64,000 bases of DNA from Flavobacteriales bacterium (GTDB lineage: Bacteria > Bacteroidota > Bacteroidia > Flavobacteriales_F > PHOS-HE28). This document shows, one piece after another, positions 16,764 through 24,412 of this stretch (position 1 is the stretch's first letter; each line of letters starts with the position of its first letter). A model generated the notes under the pieces. It searched no databases. It was not told the DNA's origin and worked only from the letters and a program-made list of their open reading frames with translations. Position numbers and translations under genes: made by a program. The DNA lies in assembly GCA_019912395.1 (NCBI GenBank), contig JAIOIH010000087.1:185833-249832 (forward strand). The letters run 5' to 3'.

Positions 16764-17275
16764 ACAAGGAAGCGATCAACAATTTCATTGTACGGAAGGA
16801 GGACAAGTCCATTACGCTTGAGCGCTCCTTCGCGGCTCCCCTGGCCCCCGTGTGGGCGGCGTGGACCGAGGCGGACATCCTGTGCAAGTGGTGGGCGCCC
16901 GCGCCGTGGAGATGCGTGATCAGATCGCTCGACTTCCGCGAAGGCGGCCGCTGGCTGTACGCCATGGAAAGCCCTGAGGGCGTGCGGCACTGGTCCTATT
17001 TCGATTATGAGACCATCCACCCCAAGACCTCCTTCGCCGGCACAGACGGCTTCTGCGATGAGCACGGTACGCCCAATGCCGCGATGCCGATGGCGAAATG
17101 GGAGAACCACTTCAGTGAAAGCAGCGGGCAGACCATCGTGCGCATCGAGATCACCTACCCATCCGTGGAGGACATGGAGCGCCTGCTGGCCATGGGCTTC
17201 AAGGAAGGTATCGCCCTGGACTTCCGCCAGCTGGACGAACTTCTAGCGGCGAACAAGCAAGCAAAGGAAGCATGA
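16760..17275 (+). CDS. SRPBCC (AHSA1-type) domain protein
   Basis: A 171-residue AHSA1-like protein. The defining N-terminal block ERSFAAPLAPVWAAWTEADILCKWWAP (21-47) is followed by FREGGRWLYAMESPEG and the long C-terminal helix MERLLAMGFKEGIALDFRQLDELL, which closes the hydrophobic cavity. SRPBCC domains bind hydrophobic ligands. AHSA1 types were named after an Hsp90 co-chaperone, but the bacterial members have no established ligand. It is coupled by a 4-bp overlap to the preceding gene. Paired ArsR and AHSA1-type genes are a common bacterial arrangement. Confidence 0.9.
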   Translation: MNKEAINNFIVRKEDKSITLERSFAAPLAPVWAAWTEADILCKWWAPAPWRCVIRSLDFREGGRWLYAMESPEGVRHWSYFDYETIHPKTSFAGTDGFCDEHGTPNAAMPMAKWENHFSESSGQTIVRIEITYPSVEDMERLLAMGFKEGIALDFRQLDELLAANKQAKEA

Positions 17276-17331
17276 AATAGGCCGGGCGTCGGCCACAACT
17301 CGCTAGTCGTGAACTTCAAAACCCCGCAGCA

Positions 17332-18243
17332 ATGAGCACCGCAACGCGCATCACCGTCAGCACCTTCGTCAACAAGCCCGTGGACCACGTCTGGAAGGTC
17401 TGGTCCGAGCCGGAGCACATCATGCAATGGTGCGCCGCCAGCGACGACTGGCACTGCCCGCAGGCTACCAACGACCTACGCACCGGCGGCGCGTTCAGCA
17501 GCACCATGGCTGCGCGTGACGGAAGCGCCAGCTTCGCCTTCTCCGGCACCTACGACGACGTGCAGTTGCACAAGCGCATCGCCTACACCATGGAGGACGG
17601 TCGTACCTGCGAGGTGCGCTTCACCGAAGAAAAGAGCGGCACCCGCGTGGTGGAAACCTTCGACGCTGAAACGCAGAACAGCGTGGAAATGCAGCAAGGC
17701 GGCTGGCAGGCCATTCTGGACCGTTTCAAGAAACACGCGGAAAAACCGAGTGAACCGCCGGGATTCGGCGTTCAGCAATTGATCGGTACGCCTGAAGTCA
17801 TCCGCACCAAGGAAATGCCCACCGCTGTGATCCATTTGAAGATCCCCGGAAAAGACATGCCGAAGTACATCGATCCCGCCGTAAAGGAGATCCTGAAAAC
17901 GCTGTCCGAACAGGGCTTGCAGCCGGTCGGCCCGATGTTCTCCTACCACCATTGCAGGCCATCGGACACTTTCGACTTCGAGCTGGGCTTTCCCGTTTCG
18001 AAAAGGATCAAGGAAGTTGGTCGTGTAGTGAACGGCGTACTGCCTGCGGAAAAAGTGGCTCGCTCCGTTTATCAAGGCCCGTATGAAAAGCTGGCTTCCG
18101 CCTGGGGCGAATTACAAGCCTGGGTGAAGGGGCAGGGCGTATCGGATAGCGGTCGCTTCTGGGAATGCTACTTGAACAACCCTGCAGAAGTGAAGGACCC
18201 GAAGGAGTACCGCACGGAGTTGAATTGGGTGGTGGAAGGATGA
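17332..18243 (+). CDS. SRPBCC (AHSA1-type) - GyrI-like effector-binding fusion protein
   Basis: A 303-residue two-domain protein. Residues 1-140 form an AHSA1-type SRPBCC domain (FVNKPVDHVWKVWSEPEHIMQW; closing helix GGWQAILDRFKKHAE). Residues 155-303 form a GyrI-like/AraC effector-binding domain, shown by FELGFPVSKRIKEVGRV, the conserved helix VYQGPYEKLASAWGELQAWV and the ending RTELNWVVEG. Both domains make hydrophobic ligand pockets, so the protein is likely a dual small-molecule binder, with no DNA-binding part. A membrane-anchored protein with the same domain order is encoded at 54523-55566. Confidence 0.88.
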   Translation: MSTATRITVSTFVNKPVDHVWKVWSEPEHIMQWCAASDDWHCPQATNDLRTGGAFSSTMAARDGSASFAFSGTYDDVQLHKRIAYTMEDGRTCEVRFTEEKSGTRVVETFDAETQNSVEMQQGGWQAILDRFKKHAEKPSEPPGFGVQQLIGTPEVIRTKEMPTAVIHLKIPGKDMPKYIDPAVKEILKTLSEQGLQPVGPMFSYHHCRPSDTFDFELGFPVSKRIKEVGRVVNGVLPAEKVARSVYQGPYEKLASAWGELQAWVKGQGVSDSGRFWECYLNNPAEVKDPKEYRTELNWVVEG

Positions 18244-18310
18244 TCAGTCCCCCGATATGCATCGGGGCAGACGATCAGAAAGCAGACCATCAGAACATCA
18301 GACGATCAGA
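18244..18310. repeat. Short hairpin plus GATCAGA-type tandem repeat
   Basis: A perfect hairpin CCCCGAT-atgc-ATCGGGG (18250-18267) is followed by direct repeats of GACGATCAGAA / GACCATCAGAA / CATCAGA up to the start of the YdeI-like gene. The same unit family recurs as inverted arms at 20982-21048. The hairpin has no T tract, so it may be an RNA-processing or partial termination point inside the cluster. Confidence 0.8.
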
Positions 18311-18892
18311 ATGGCAGAGCTCCCCACCGACCGGCCGATCATGGAATTCGAATCCCCGCTTGCGTGGGAGACCTGGTTGTTGAAGAACGGTGCGACCTCG
18401 CCGGGCATCTACATCAAGGTGGCCAAGAAGAACAGTGGCGTGCGCTCCGTAACGTATGCCGAAGCGTTGGAAGTGGCACTGTGCCATGGATGGATCGATG
18501 CGATAAAGAAGACCTTCGACTCCAGAAACTTCTTGCAGAAGTTCACACCGCGCGGCCCGCGCAGCATCTGGAGCGAGATCAACAAGAAAAAGGTGCAGCA
18601 ACTCATCAAGGCCAAGATGATGCATCCTGCGGGCCTCGATGCGGTGAAGCAGGCCAAAGCGAATGGGCAATGGGCCAACGCCTATGCGCCGGCCAGCACC
18701 AGCACCGTGCCACCGGACCTGGCAGCGGCGCTGATGAAGAACAAGAAAGCCCGCGATTTTTTCGAAACGCTTTCCGGAAGCAACCGATATGCGATCCTAC
18801 ACCGCTTGCATACGGCGAAGAAGGAAGAGACCCGCGCCAAACGGCTCGCGCTTTTCATGGGCATGTTGGAGCGCGGAGAAACGATCCACTGA
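18311..18892 (+). CDS. YdeI/OmpD-associated family protein
   Basis: A 193-residue soluble protein of the YdeI family (Bacteriocin-protection, YdeI or OmpD-associated). Features are WLLKNGATSPGIYIKVAKKNSGVRSVTYAEALEVALCHGWIDAIKK near the N-terminus, then FTPRGPRSIWSEINKKKVQQLIKAKMMHPAGLDAVKQAK, and a C-terminal helical block FFETLSGSNRYAILHRLHTAKKEETRAKRL. Enterobacterial YdeI has been linked to antimicrobial-peptide tolerance, but the molecular activity of the soluble family is unknown. The ATG at 18311 starts just after the tandem repeat. The ATG at 18257 would translate the repeat and is rejected. Confidence 0.87.
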   Translation: MAELPTDRPIMEFESPLAWETWLLKNGATSPGIYIKVAKKNSGVRSVTYAEALEVALCHGWIDAIKKTFDSRNFLQKFTPRGPRSIWSEINKKKVQQLIKAKMMHPAGLDAVKQAKANGQWANAYAPASTSTVPPDLAAALMKNKKARDFFETLSGSNRYAILHRLHTAKKEETRAKRLALFMGMLERGETIH

Positions 18893-18895
18893 TCA

Positions 18896-19360
18896 ATGAA
18901 GACCGCAACTATACCGGATCTCGAACTGGTCATCAAACGGACCTTCAATGCACCGCGTGAACTGGTCTTCGCTTGCTGGACCGAAACGGAGCACAAAGCG
19001 CATTGGCAGGGTGCGCCGAAGGGGTTTACAGTGCGAGAACTCGTCGCGGACATCCGCCCGGGAGGAACCTTCAAACTGTGCATGACCTCGCCGAAAGGGC
19101 AGGACCATTGGCTGCAAGGCCGGTACATCCAAGTTGAGCGGCCGAGCCTGCTCCGGTTCACCCATTGCTGGCTGGATGCCGATGGCCGGCAAGGAACGGA
19201 AACGCTTGTGACCGTAACCTTCACGGAGTCGGATGGAAGGACGGAACTCACCCTGCGTCAGACCGGTTTCGGTACGATAAATTCGCGAGACGGTCATGCT
19301 GCGGGCTGGAACAGTACGCTGGACGGTTTGGCTGAATACCTCAACAAGCGCGCACAATAA
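18896..19360 (+). CDS. SRPBCC (AHSA1-type) domain protein
   Basis: A 154-residue single-domain protein, 3 bp after the YdeI-like gene. The N-terminal block is IKRTFNAPRELVFACWTETEHKAHWQGAP (13-41). The middle has VADIRPGGTFKLCMTSPKGQDHWLQGRYI, and the C-terminal part LTLRQTGFGTINSRDGHAAGWNSTLDGLAEYL is the standard AHSA1 ending (GW..tLd.L..yl). A well-preserved family member, its ligand unknown. It resembles the genes at 22708 and 25027 more than the membrane-anchored ones. Confidence 0.91.
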   Translation: MKTATIPDLELVIKRTFNAPRELVFACWTETEHKAHWQGAPKGFTVRELVADIRPGGTFKLCMTSPKGQDHWLQGRYIQVERPSLLRFTHCWLDADGRQGTETLVTVTFTESDGRTELTLRQTGFGTINSRDGHAAGWNSTLDGLAEYLNKRAQ

Positions 19361-19400
19361 ACCGGAACGAACAACACACCACCTTAAAAAACCATTCACC

Positions 19401-19931
19401 ATGATCAAGAAGATCCTCCTCGCCCTGCTCGCCATCGTCGTGCTCATCCTCATCGTGGCGGCTTTCCAACCGGACAACTACCATGTGGAACGGTCCGCGA
19501 CCGTGGTCGCACCCCCTGAAGCGGTGTTCGCACAAGTGAACGATTTCCATAATTGGCAACAGTTCAATCCATTCCAGCAGTTGGATCCGAATGCCAAGGT
19601 CCGCTACGAAGGACCGGAAAAGGGAACGGGTGCCAAATTCCTCTGGGAGGGCAACAGCAAAATGGGAAAAGGCAGCATGACCATTACCGGCAACACACCG
19701 AACGAGCGGGTGGACATCCTCCTTCACTTCGATGAACCCATGGAAGGCGATGCCCATACTTCGTTCATACTTGAACCCGCCGGCACCGGAACGAAAGTGA
19801 CCTGGAGCATGGACGGGACGAACAACTACCTCAGCAAGATCATGTGTCTTTTCATGGACATGGACAAAATGATCGGCACCGAATACGAGAAGGGCCTTGC
19901 GAAGTTGGGGGAACTGCCCGCCGCGCAGTGA
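19401..19931 (+). CDS. Membrane-anchored SRPBCC (polyketide cyclase-type) protein
   Basis: A 176-residue protein with one N-terminal membrane helix (KKILLALLAIVVLILIVAAF, 3-22) and a SRPBCC domain. Diagnostic segments are DFHNWQQFNPFQQLDPNAKV, GTGAKFLWEGNSKMGKGSMTI and the C-terminal MDMDKMIGTEYEKGLAKL. The last two recur almost unchanged at 24413-24940 and 54523-55566, so these three form a paralogous subfamily. The domain should face the periplasm or cytoplasmic membrane surface. The ATG at 19401 gives the membrane helix directly. The upstream ATG at 19296 overlaps the previous gene and is rejected. Confidence 0.88.
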   Translation: MIKKILLALLAIVVLILIVAAFQPDNYHVERSATVVAPPEAVFAQVNDFHNWQQFNPFQQLDPNAKVRYEGPEKGTGAKFLWEGNSKMGKGSMTITGNTPNERVDILLHFDEPMEGDAHTSFILEPAGTGTKVTWSMDGTNNYLSKIMCLFMDMDKMIGTEYEKGLAKLGELPAAQ

Positions 19932-20016
19932 TCCGTTAAAACCCGCAGCGAATGGACTCCCGATTCGATCTGTAGGAATAAACACAAAGGCAACAAACCG
20001 ACACAACCTCAAAAAA

Positions 20017-20445
20017 ATGGCAAGCACCAGCACCTGGCTCCACTTTCGCGGCAACGCCGAAGAAGCCTTCAACTTTTACAAGAGCGTCTTCGGCGGCGAC
20101 TTCGTGAACGGCATCACCCGCTATTCCTCGCTCACACCGGAAAAAGGGTATCCGCCCATTGCGGAAGCCGATAAGAACCTCGTGATCCAGGTGGCGCTGC
20201 CCATTCTGGGTGGGCACATCATCAAGGGGAACGATGCCCCGGAATTCCTTGGCGAATTGATCAAGGGGAACAACATGGACATCAACCTGCAGCCCGATAC
20301 CCGGAAGGAAACCGAGCGTTTGTTCAAGGCGCTTTCCGCCGGTGGCAAAGTGGAAATGGAACTGCACGAAATGGGCGACTATTTCGGGGCCTGCGTCGAC
20401 AAGTTCGGCGTGCAGTGGATGTTGCAATGCACGGCGAAGGAATGA
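20017..20445 (+). CDS. VOC family protein, PhnB/glyoxalase-like
   Basis: A 142-residue VOC-fold protein of the PhnB-like kind. STWLHFRGNAEEAFNFYKSVFGGDF (3-27) and the C-terminal MELHEMGDYFGACVDKFGVQWMLQ are the paired beta-alpha-beta-beta-beta modules. VOC proteins bind metals or small molecules and include dioxygenases, glyoxalases and drug-binding resistance proteins. No complete His/Glu metal set is obvious here, so binding rather than catalysis is possible. It is followed after 37 bp by a second VOC gene. Confidence 0.87.
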   Translation: MASTSTWLHFRGNAEEAFNFYKSVFGGDFVNGITRYSSLTPEKGYPPIAEADKNLVIQVALPILGGHIIKGNDAPEFLGELIKGNNMDINLQPDTRKETERLFKALSAGGKVEMELHEMGDYFGACVDKFGVQWMLQCTAKE

Positions 20446-20482
20446 ATTGGACAGTACGTATCGATCCAAAAAGCCAACCCCG

Positions 20483-20980
20483 ATGAAACTCCAACCCATC
20501 ACCCCCAACCTTTGGTTCGACGGCAATGCCGAGGAAGCCGCGAACTTCTACGTCTCCATTTTCCCCAACTCCAGGATCGTGCGCAAGACCAAGGTGCCTG
20601 CGGCATTGAGCAAGGAGATCGGCGCAAAGCCGGGTTCCGTGCTCATGGTGGAGTTTGAACTGAACGGCCAGCCCTTCCTTGGTCTTAACGGTGGTCCGGC
20701 CTTCAAATTCAACGAAGCGGTCTCCTTCATGGTACACTGCAAGGACCAGGAAGAAGTGGACCACTACTGGAAAAAGCTTACCGCCGGTGGTAGTGAGCAG
20801 CCTTGCGGTTGGGCAAAGGACAAGTTCGGCCTCAGTTGGCAGATCGACCCTGCGGAATGGATGGAAATGGTGACCAGCAACGACGAGGAGAAAGTGGTGC
20901 GCGGGATGAAGGCCATGCTGCAGATGAAGAAAATGGACCTGGCCAAGCTGAAGGCAGCGTACAACGGAACGGACAATTAG
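20483..20980 (+). CDS. VOC family protein (3-dmu-9_3-mt / PhnB-like)
   Basis: A 165-residue VOC protein of the type once named 3-demethylubiquinone-9 3-methyltransferase-like. It opens MKLQPITPNLWFDGNAEEAANFYVSIFPNSRI and continues GQPFLGLNGGPAFKFNEAVSFMVHC, then CGWAKDKFGLSWQIDP, all characteristic of that group. Despite the historic name there is no methyltransferase fold. Relative to its neighbour it has an extra C-terminal helix (MKAMLQMKKMDLAKLKAAYNG). Function is unknown. Confidence 0.9.
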   Translation: MKLQPITPNLWFDGNAEEAANFYVSIFPNSRIVRKTKVPAALSKEIGAKPGSVLMVEFELNGQPFLGLNGGPAFKFNEAVSFMVHCKDQEEVDHYWKKLTAGGSEQPCGWAKDKFGLSWQIDPAEWMEMVTSNDEEKVVRGMKAMLQMKKMDLAKLKAAYNGTDN

Positions 20981-20981
20981 A

Positions 20982-21048
20982 CGATCAAATGATCAGACGA
21001 TCGCGCGGAGCCTGTATTCCAGTTTCTGATCGTCTGATCTTCTGATCG
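20982..21048. repeat. Inverted GATCAGAC-type repeat arms forming a long hairpin
   Basis: The left arm at 20982-21002 and the right arm at 21028-21048 are complementary in 19 of 21 positions, with a perfect inner 12-bp core GATCAGACGATC / GATCGTCTGATC, separated by 25 nt. Each arm is itself made of repeated ATCAGAC-like units. It fills the gap between the second VOC gene and the DUF4287 gene. Confidence 0.88.
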
Positions 21049-21068
21049 ACACATTCAAACCCAACACC

Positions 21069-21284
21069 ATGTCCTTCCAAGCCTACATCGAGAACATCAA
21101 AACAAAGACCGGCAAAGGCCCCAAAGACTTCCTGGTACTCGCCAAGAAGAAAGGCTTCATCAAGTCCGACGGACAGTTGGCCGTGAAAGCCACGGAGATC
21201 ACCAATTGGCTGAAGTCCGAATTCGATCTCGGGCACGGCCACGCCATGGCGATCTACGCCACCTTCAAAGGGAAAATGGAGTGA
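21069..21284 (+). CDS. DUF4287 domain protein
   Basis: A 71-residue protein that is wholly DUF4287: FQAYIENIKTKTGKGPKDFLVLAKKKG, then VKATEITNWLKSEFDLGHGHAMAIYA. It has a helical fold with a conserved Gly-His-Gly-His-Ala segment near the C-terminus. Family members often sit beside or are fused to DUF5655 and occur with DUF1801 and AHSA1 genes. Function is unknown. It is well supported by length and motif match. Confidence 0.9.
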   Translation: MSFQAYIENIKTKTGKGPKDFLVLAKKKGFIKSDGQLAVKATEITNWLKSEFDLGHGHAMAIYATFKGKME

Positions 21285-21311
21285 AACTTGGATCAATCAA
21301 ACCGTCCGCCA

Positions 21312-21770
21312 ATGGAAATGAAGAGCGCTCAAGAGGAACCGGCCAAGAAGGGACCGACACCTTTTGCCCAAACCTACTTTCATGGCACACGGGTCGATCT
21401 GCAGGTCGGGGACCGGATCGAAGTCGGCTTCAAGTCCAACTACGGGCAGAACAAGAATGCGAAGTACATCTTCCTTTCGGCCACGCTGGATGCGGCCATC
21501 TGGGGTGCGGAACTGGCCATGGGCGAAGGAAGGGAGCGGATCTATTTGGTGGAACCGACCGGGGAGATCGAGAACGACCCGGACCTGACGGACCAGAAGT
21601 TCCCGGGCAACCCGACGATGTCCTACCGGTCACAACACCCGTTCAGGGTGGTGGGTGAGGTAACGGGTTGGCACGGCCATCCTTCCGAGCAAGTGAGAGC
21701 CATGAAGGATGGAATTGCAAAGCTCAAGAGCCAAGGCATCGGCTCGTTGAACGACGATCCCGATCAATGA
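21312..21770 (+). CDS. arr: NAD(+)-rifampin ADP-ribosyltransferase (Arr)
   Basis: Arr transfers ADP-ribose from NAD+ to the C23 hydroxyl of rifamycins and inactivates them. The 152 residues match the family throughout: FAQTYFHGTRVDLQVGDRIE with the active-site His in FHGT (His24), GFKSNYG, YIFLSATLDAAIWGAELAMGEG, the NAD-site block VEPTGEIENDPDLTDQKFPGNPT and YRSQHPFRVVGEV. The length is close to the usual 140-150. It seems intact. The ATG at 21312 is used. A TTG at 21288 would add 8 residues, and an ATG at 21318 is also possible. The native role outside antibiotic exposure is unknown. Confidence 0.93.
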   Translation: MEMKSAQEEPAKKGPTPFAQTYFHGTRVDLQVGDRIEVGFKSNYGQNKNAKYIFLSATLDAAIWGAELAMGEGRERIYLVEPTGEIENDPDLTDQKFPGNPTMSYRSQHPFRVVGEVTGWHGHPSEQVRAMKDGIAKLKSQGIGSLNDDPDQ

Positions 21771-21819
21771 TGACACAACGCCGACCTGAGAAGTTCCCTC
21801 AACGACCAACTCTGACAAC

Positions 21820-22254
21820 ATGAACGTCCAGGAACAGATCAAAGCGTACATCAACGGGCAACCTGAACCCAAGCGCAGTGAGATGCAGGAGTTGCACCGG
21901 CGTACACAAGAAGTGCTGCCCGGATGCAGACTATGGTTCCTGGATGGTAAGAACGACAAAGGCCGCACCGTATCCAACCCGAATATCGGATACGGATTTC
22001 AGACCCTGGCATATGCTGATGGAATGACAAGGGAATTCTATCAGATCGGTCTGAGCGCGAACACCACCGGTATCTCGGTCTATATCATCGGGATCAAGGA
22101 CAAGACCTACTTGGCCAGGACCTATGGCAGGCGACTTGGCAAGGCGAGCTTGAGCGGGTATTGCATCAAGTTCAAGACCCTTAAGGACATCCACATCGAT
22201 GTGCTTGAAGAAGCCATGCGATATGGCACCGAGGCTACGACCACTGACCGATGA
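21820..22254 (+). CDS. DUF1801 domain protein
   Basis: A 144-residue DUF1801 protein. The N-terminus VQEQIKAYINGQPEPKRSEMQELHRRTQEVLPGCRLWFLDGKND follows the family pattern of a dimer-forming helix followed by LP-G-x-x-W. The family is related to the YdhG/Fra iron chaperone fold and is often found beside AHSA1 genes. This copy diverges from the second DUF1801 gene at 23160. No catalytic residues are known. Confidence 0.82.
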   Translation: MNVQEQIKAYINGQPEPKRSEMQELHRRTQEVLPGCRLWFLDGKNDKGRTVSNPNIGYGFQTLAYADGMTREFYQIGLSANTTGISVYIIGIKDKTYLARTYGRRLGKASLSGYCIKFKTLKDIHIDVLEEAMRYGTEATTTDR

Positions 22255-22273
22255 TCCCTAACACCTTGACACC

Positions 22274-22681
22274 ATGACCACACAAGTCTTCATCAACATG
22301 CAGGTGAAGGACCTGAACAAGAGCAAGGCCTTCTTCGAAGCGCTTGGCTACACCTTCAACGCCCAATTCACCAATGACGATGCGGCTTCGCTGGTGATCA
22401 GCGATACCATCTACGCGATGCTGCACACGCCCAACAGCATGGCGCGTTTCCTGCCGAAAGGGAAGACGGCCAGCGACGCGACCAGGACCACCGAGGTGTT
22501 GATCGCGCTTTCCTTTGAAAGCAAGGATGCGGTGAACGCGATCTTCGACAAGGCCATCGCCGCGGGTGCCACGGAATGTCGCCCGACCGAGGACCACGGC
22601 TTCATGTACGGGCGCAGCTTCAACGACCTCGACGGGCATATCTGGGAGGTGTTCTGGATGGATCCGGCCCATGTCCAGTGA
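22274..22681 (+). CDS. VOC family protein, glyoxalase-like
   Basis: A 135-residue VOC protein. FINMQVKDLNKSKAFFEALGYTFNAQFT (6-33) and the C-terminal FNDLDGHIWEVFWMDP carry typical motif positions, with His and Glu of DGHIWEV at sites that bind metal in catalytic VOC enzymes. Relatives in Bacteroidota are annotated glyoxalase/bleomycin resistance or extradiol dioxygenase. True glyoxalase I activity is not implied. It follows the DUF1801 gene after 19 bp. Confidence 0.9.
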   Translation: MTTQVFINMQVKDLNKSKAFFEALGYTFNAQFTNDDAASLVISDTIYAMLHTPNSMARFLPKGKTASDATRTTEVLIALSFESKDAVNAIFDKAIAAGATECRPTEDHGFMYGRSFNDLDGHIWEVFWMDPAHVQ

Positions 22682-22707
22682 CCGGGACCCAACCCTCAAC
22701 ACGCACG

Positions 22708-23166
22708 ATGGCAACTGCAACAGATACCGCACAACGCACCTTGGTGATCGAACGCATGTTCGATGCACCGGCAAAACTGGTCTTCAACGCCTGGACTAGG
22801 CCCGAGCATCTGGTCCATTGGTTCGGCCCTTCAGGCTTCACCTTGCCCACATGCGAGCAGGACTTTCGCATCGGGGGCAAATACAAGTTCTGCATGCACG
22901 CACCCAGCGGCAGGGATCATTGGGTATGGGGAGAATATTTGGAGATCAGCGAGTACGATCGCTTGGTGTTCACGTGGACGCGTTCGGACGACCAGCCGGA
23001 ACCGTGGGTGGACAACATCGTGACACTCACTTTCGAGGAGATCGATGGAAAGACCAAGATGATCTTGCACCATGCCCTCTTCGACACGCAGACGGAGCGC
23101 GACGACCACAACGGCGGCTGGAGCGAATGCTTTGATCGCCTGGCGGATTTCCTGCGGCAATGCTGA
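22708..23166 (+). CDS. SRPBCC (AHSA1-type) domain protein
   Basis: A 152-residue single-domain AHSA1-like protein. IERMFDAPAKLVFNAWTRPEHLVHWFGPSGFTLP (14-47) is the N-terminal signature. FRIGGKYKFCMHAPSGRDHWVWGEYLEI and the C-terminal RDDHNGGWSECFDRLADFL complete the fold. It overlaps the following DUF1801 gene by 7 bp. The chosen ATG at 22708 begins after the preceding VOC gene stops. Its ligand is unknown. Confidence 0.91.
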   Translation: MATATDTAQRTLVIERMFDAPAKLVFNAWTRPEHLVHWFGPSGFTLPTCEQDFRIGGKYKFCMHAPSGRDHWVWGEYLEISEYDRLVFTWTRSDDQPEPWVDNIVTLTFEEIDGKTKMILHHALFDTQTERDDHNGGWSECFDRLADFLRQC

Positions 23167-23555
23167 TCGAAATGAACCGGAAACCCACGAATGCAGCGGA
23201 TTATATGGAGGCGTTGCCTGCCGACCAGCGCGGTGCCTTGCTCAAGCTGCGGAAACAGATCCGTGCTGCGGCGCCCGGTTGCGAGGAGCACTTCGGATAT
23301 GGCCTTCCGGGGTTCAAGTTGAATGGGCATCCGCTGGTGTATTTCGGTGCGGGCAAGAAGCACTGTGCCCTGTACGGTGCGGTGCCACCGGGCTTTACAG
23401 AGCAATTGAAAAACTTCAAGACCAGCAAAGGTGCCATCCAATTCACGCCGCAAAAGCCGCTGCCCGCCGTGTTAGTGAAAGCGATCGTAAAAGCGAAGGT
23501 GGCCGAGAACGAGATGCGCTGGCCGGTGAAGAAAATGAAGCGGGCCGGAAAATGA
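23160..23555 (+). CDS. DUF1801 (iron-chaperone-like) domain protein
   Basis: A 131-residue DUF1801 protein closer to the YdhG type than the copy at 21820. TNAADYMEALPADQRGALLKLRKQIRAAAPGCEEHFGYGLPGFKLNGHPLVYFGAGKKHCALY is the classic order (dimer helix, then E-x-x-x-Y-G-x-P-x-F/y). The C-terminus has KGAIQFTPQKPLPAVLVKAIVKAKVAEN. The ATG at 23160 overlaps the previous gene, and the ATG at 23172 is an alternative. It overlaps the next SRPBCC gene by 4 bp (ATGA). The metal-binding role is suggested only by family naming. Confidence 0.88.
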   Translation: MLIEMNRKPTNAADYMEALPADQRGALLKLRKQIRAAAPGCEEHFGYGLPGFKLNGHPLVYFGAGKKHCALYGAVPPGFTEQLKNFKTSKGAIQFTPQKPLPAVLVKAIVKAKVAENEMRWPVKKMKRAGK

Positions 23556-24010
23556 AGCGATCCAAAAAAACCGGAGATCCATTCGCGGACCGCGAAGTCG
23601 TGACGACGCGAACGATCAACGCCAGCCGTGAGCGCGTCTTCACGGCGTGGACCGATCCCGCGATACTTGTCCGCTGGTGGGGGCCGCGAGGCTTCGTCAA
23701 CACCTTCCAAGCGTTCGAGCTTGAAACGGAAGGGATCTGGGAGTTCACCATGCATGGGCCGGACGGCAAGGACTATCCCAATACCTGCATATTCAAGCGC
23801 ATCGAGGCCCCTTCGTATCTGGAGTTCGATCACGTGAAGGAGATGCACTTTTACAAGGCCATGGTGACATTCACCGAAGTGCCGAAGGGAACACGGCTCG
23901 ATTGGACGATGCGCTTCAATACGGCTGAAGAACTCGCTCCGGTGCGTGCGTTCATCCAACCCGCGAATGAAGAGAATTTGGACCGGCTCGAACTCATCCT
24001 CAATAACTGA
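23552..24010 (+). CDS. SRPBCC (AHSA1-type) domain protein
   Basis: A 152-residue protein with TTRTINASRERVFTAWTDPAILVRWWGPRGFVNTF (18-52) as the SRPBCC opening. FELETEGIWEFTMHGPDGKDYPNTCIFKRIEAPSYLEFDHV is typical of the AHSA1 subgroup in which the ligand cavity is lined by aromatic residues. The C-terminal helix is LAPVRAFIQPANEENLDRLELIL. The ATG overlaps the stop of the DUF1801 gene by 4 bp, so translation is coupled. Ligand is unknown. Confidence 0.91.
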   Translation: MKRSKKTGDPFADREVVTTRTINASRERVFTAWTDPAILVRWWGPRGFVNTFQAFELETEGIWEFTMHGPDGKDYPNTCIFKRIEAPSYLEFDHVKEMHFYKAMVTFTEVPKGTRLDWTMRFNTAEELAPVRAFIQPANEENLDRLELILNN

Positions 24011-24014
24011 GAAC

Positions 24015-24410
24015 ATGAAACGGATCAATATCACATATTGGATCATCACCGCGCTCTTCTCCGCCTTCATGGTCTTTTCCAGCTTCGGCGGGCTAACCCT
24101 TGAAAAGCAGGCCGTGGACCTGATGAACGTCCACTTGGGCTATCCGCTCTACTTCATTCAATGGATCTCCGTGGCGAAGATCATCGGTGCCGTCGCCATC
24201 CTGTTGCCTTTCGTGCCCGCGCGGCTGAAGGACCTGGCCTACTTCGGATTCTTCATCGACCTGGCCACTGCGGTCTTTTCGTTCATCGCCGTGGGCGATT
24301 CACCGTCCAGTTGGTGGCCGATGCTGCTGTTCATCGGCTTCCTCTTTCTGGCCTACTGGCTCCATCGCAAGCATTTGAAGACTATCGTCGGAAACCACCA
24401 AAGATCCTGA
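24015..24410 (+). CDS. DoxX-like membrane protein
   Basis: A 131-residue membrane protein with four predicted helices: ITYWIITALFSAFMVFSSFGG (6-26), SVAKIIGAVAILLPFV (52-67), AYFGFFIDLATAVFSFIAV (about 75-93) and MLLFIGFLFLAYWL (about 104-117). The layout and the segment VHLGYPLYFIQWISVAKIIG are typical of the DoxX/DoxX-like family. DoxX family proteins are linked to thiosulfate/quinone chemistry and thiol stress in some bacteria, but here the role is unknown. It starts 4 bp after the preceding SRPBCC gene and ends 2 bp before the next. Confidence 0.87.
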   Translation: MKRINITYWIITALFSAFMVFSSFGGLTLEKQAVDLMNVHLGYPLYFIQWISVAKIIGAVAILLPFVPARLKDLAYFGFFIDLATAVFSFIAVGDSPSSWWPMLLFIGFLFLAYWLHRKHLKTIVGNHQRS

Positions 24411-24412
24411 AC

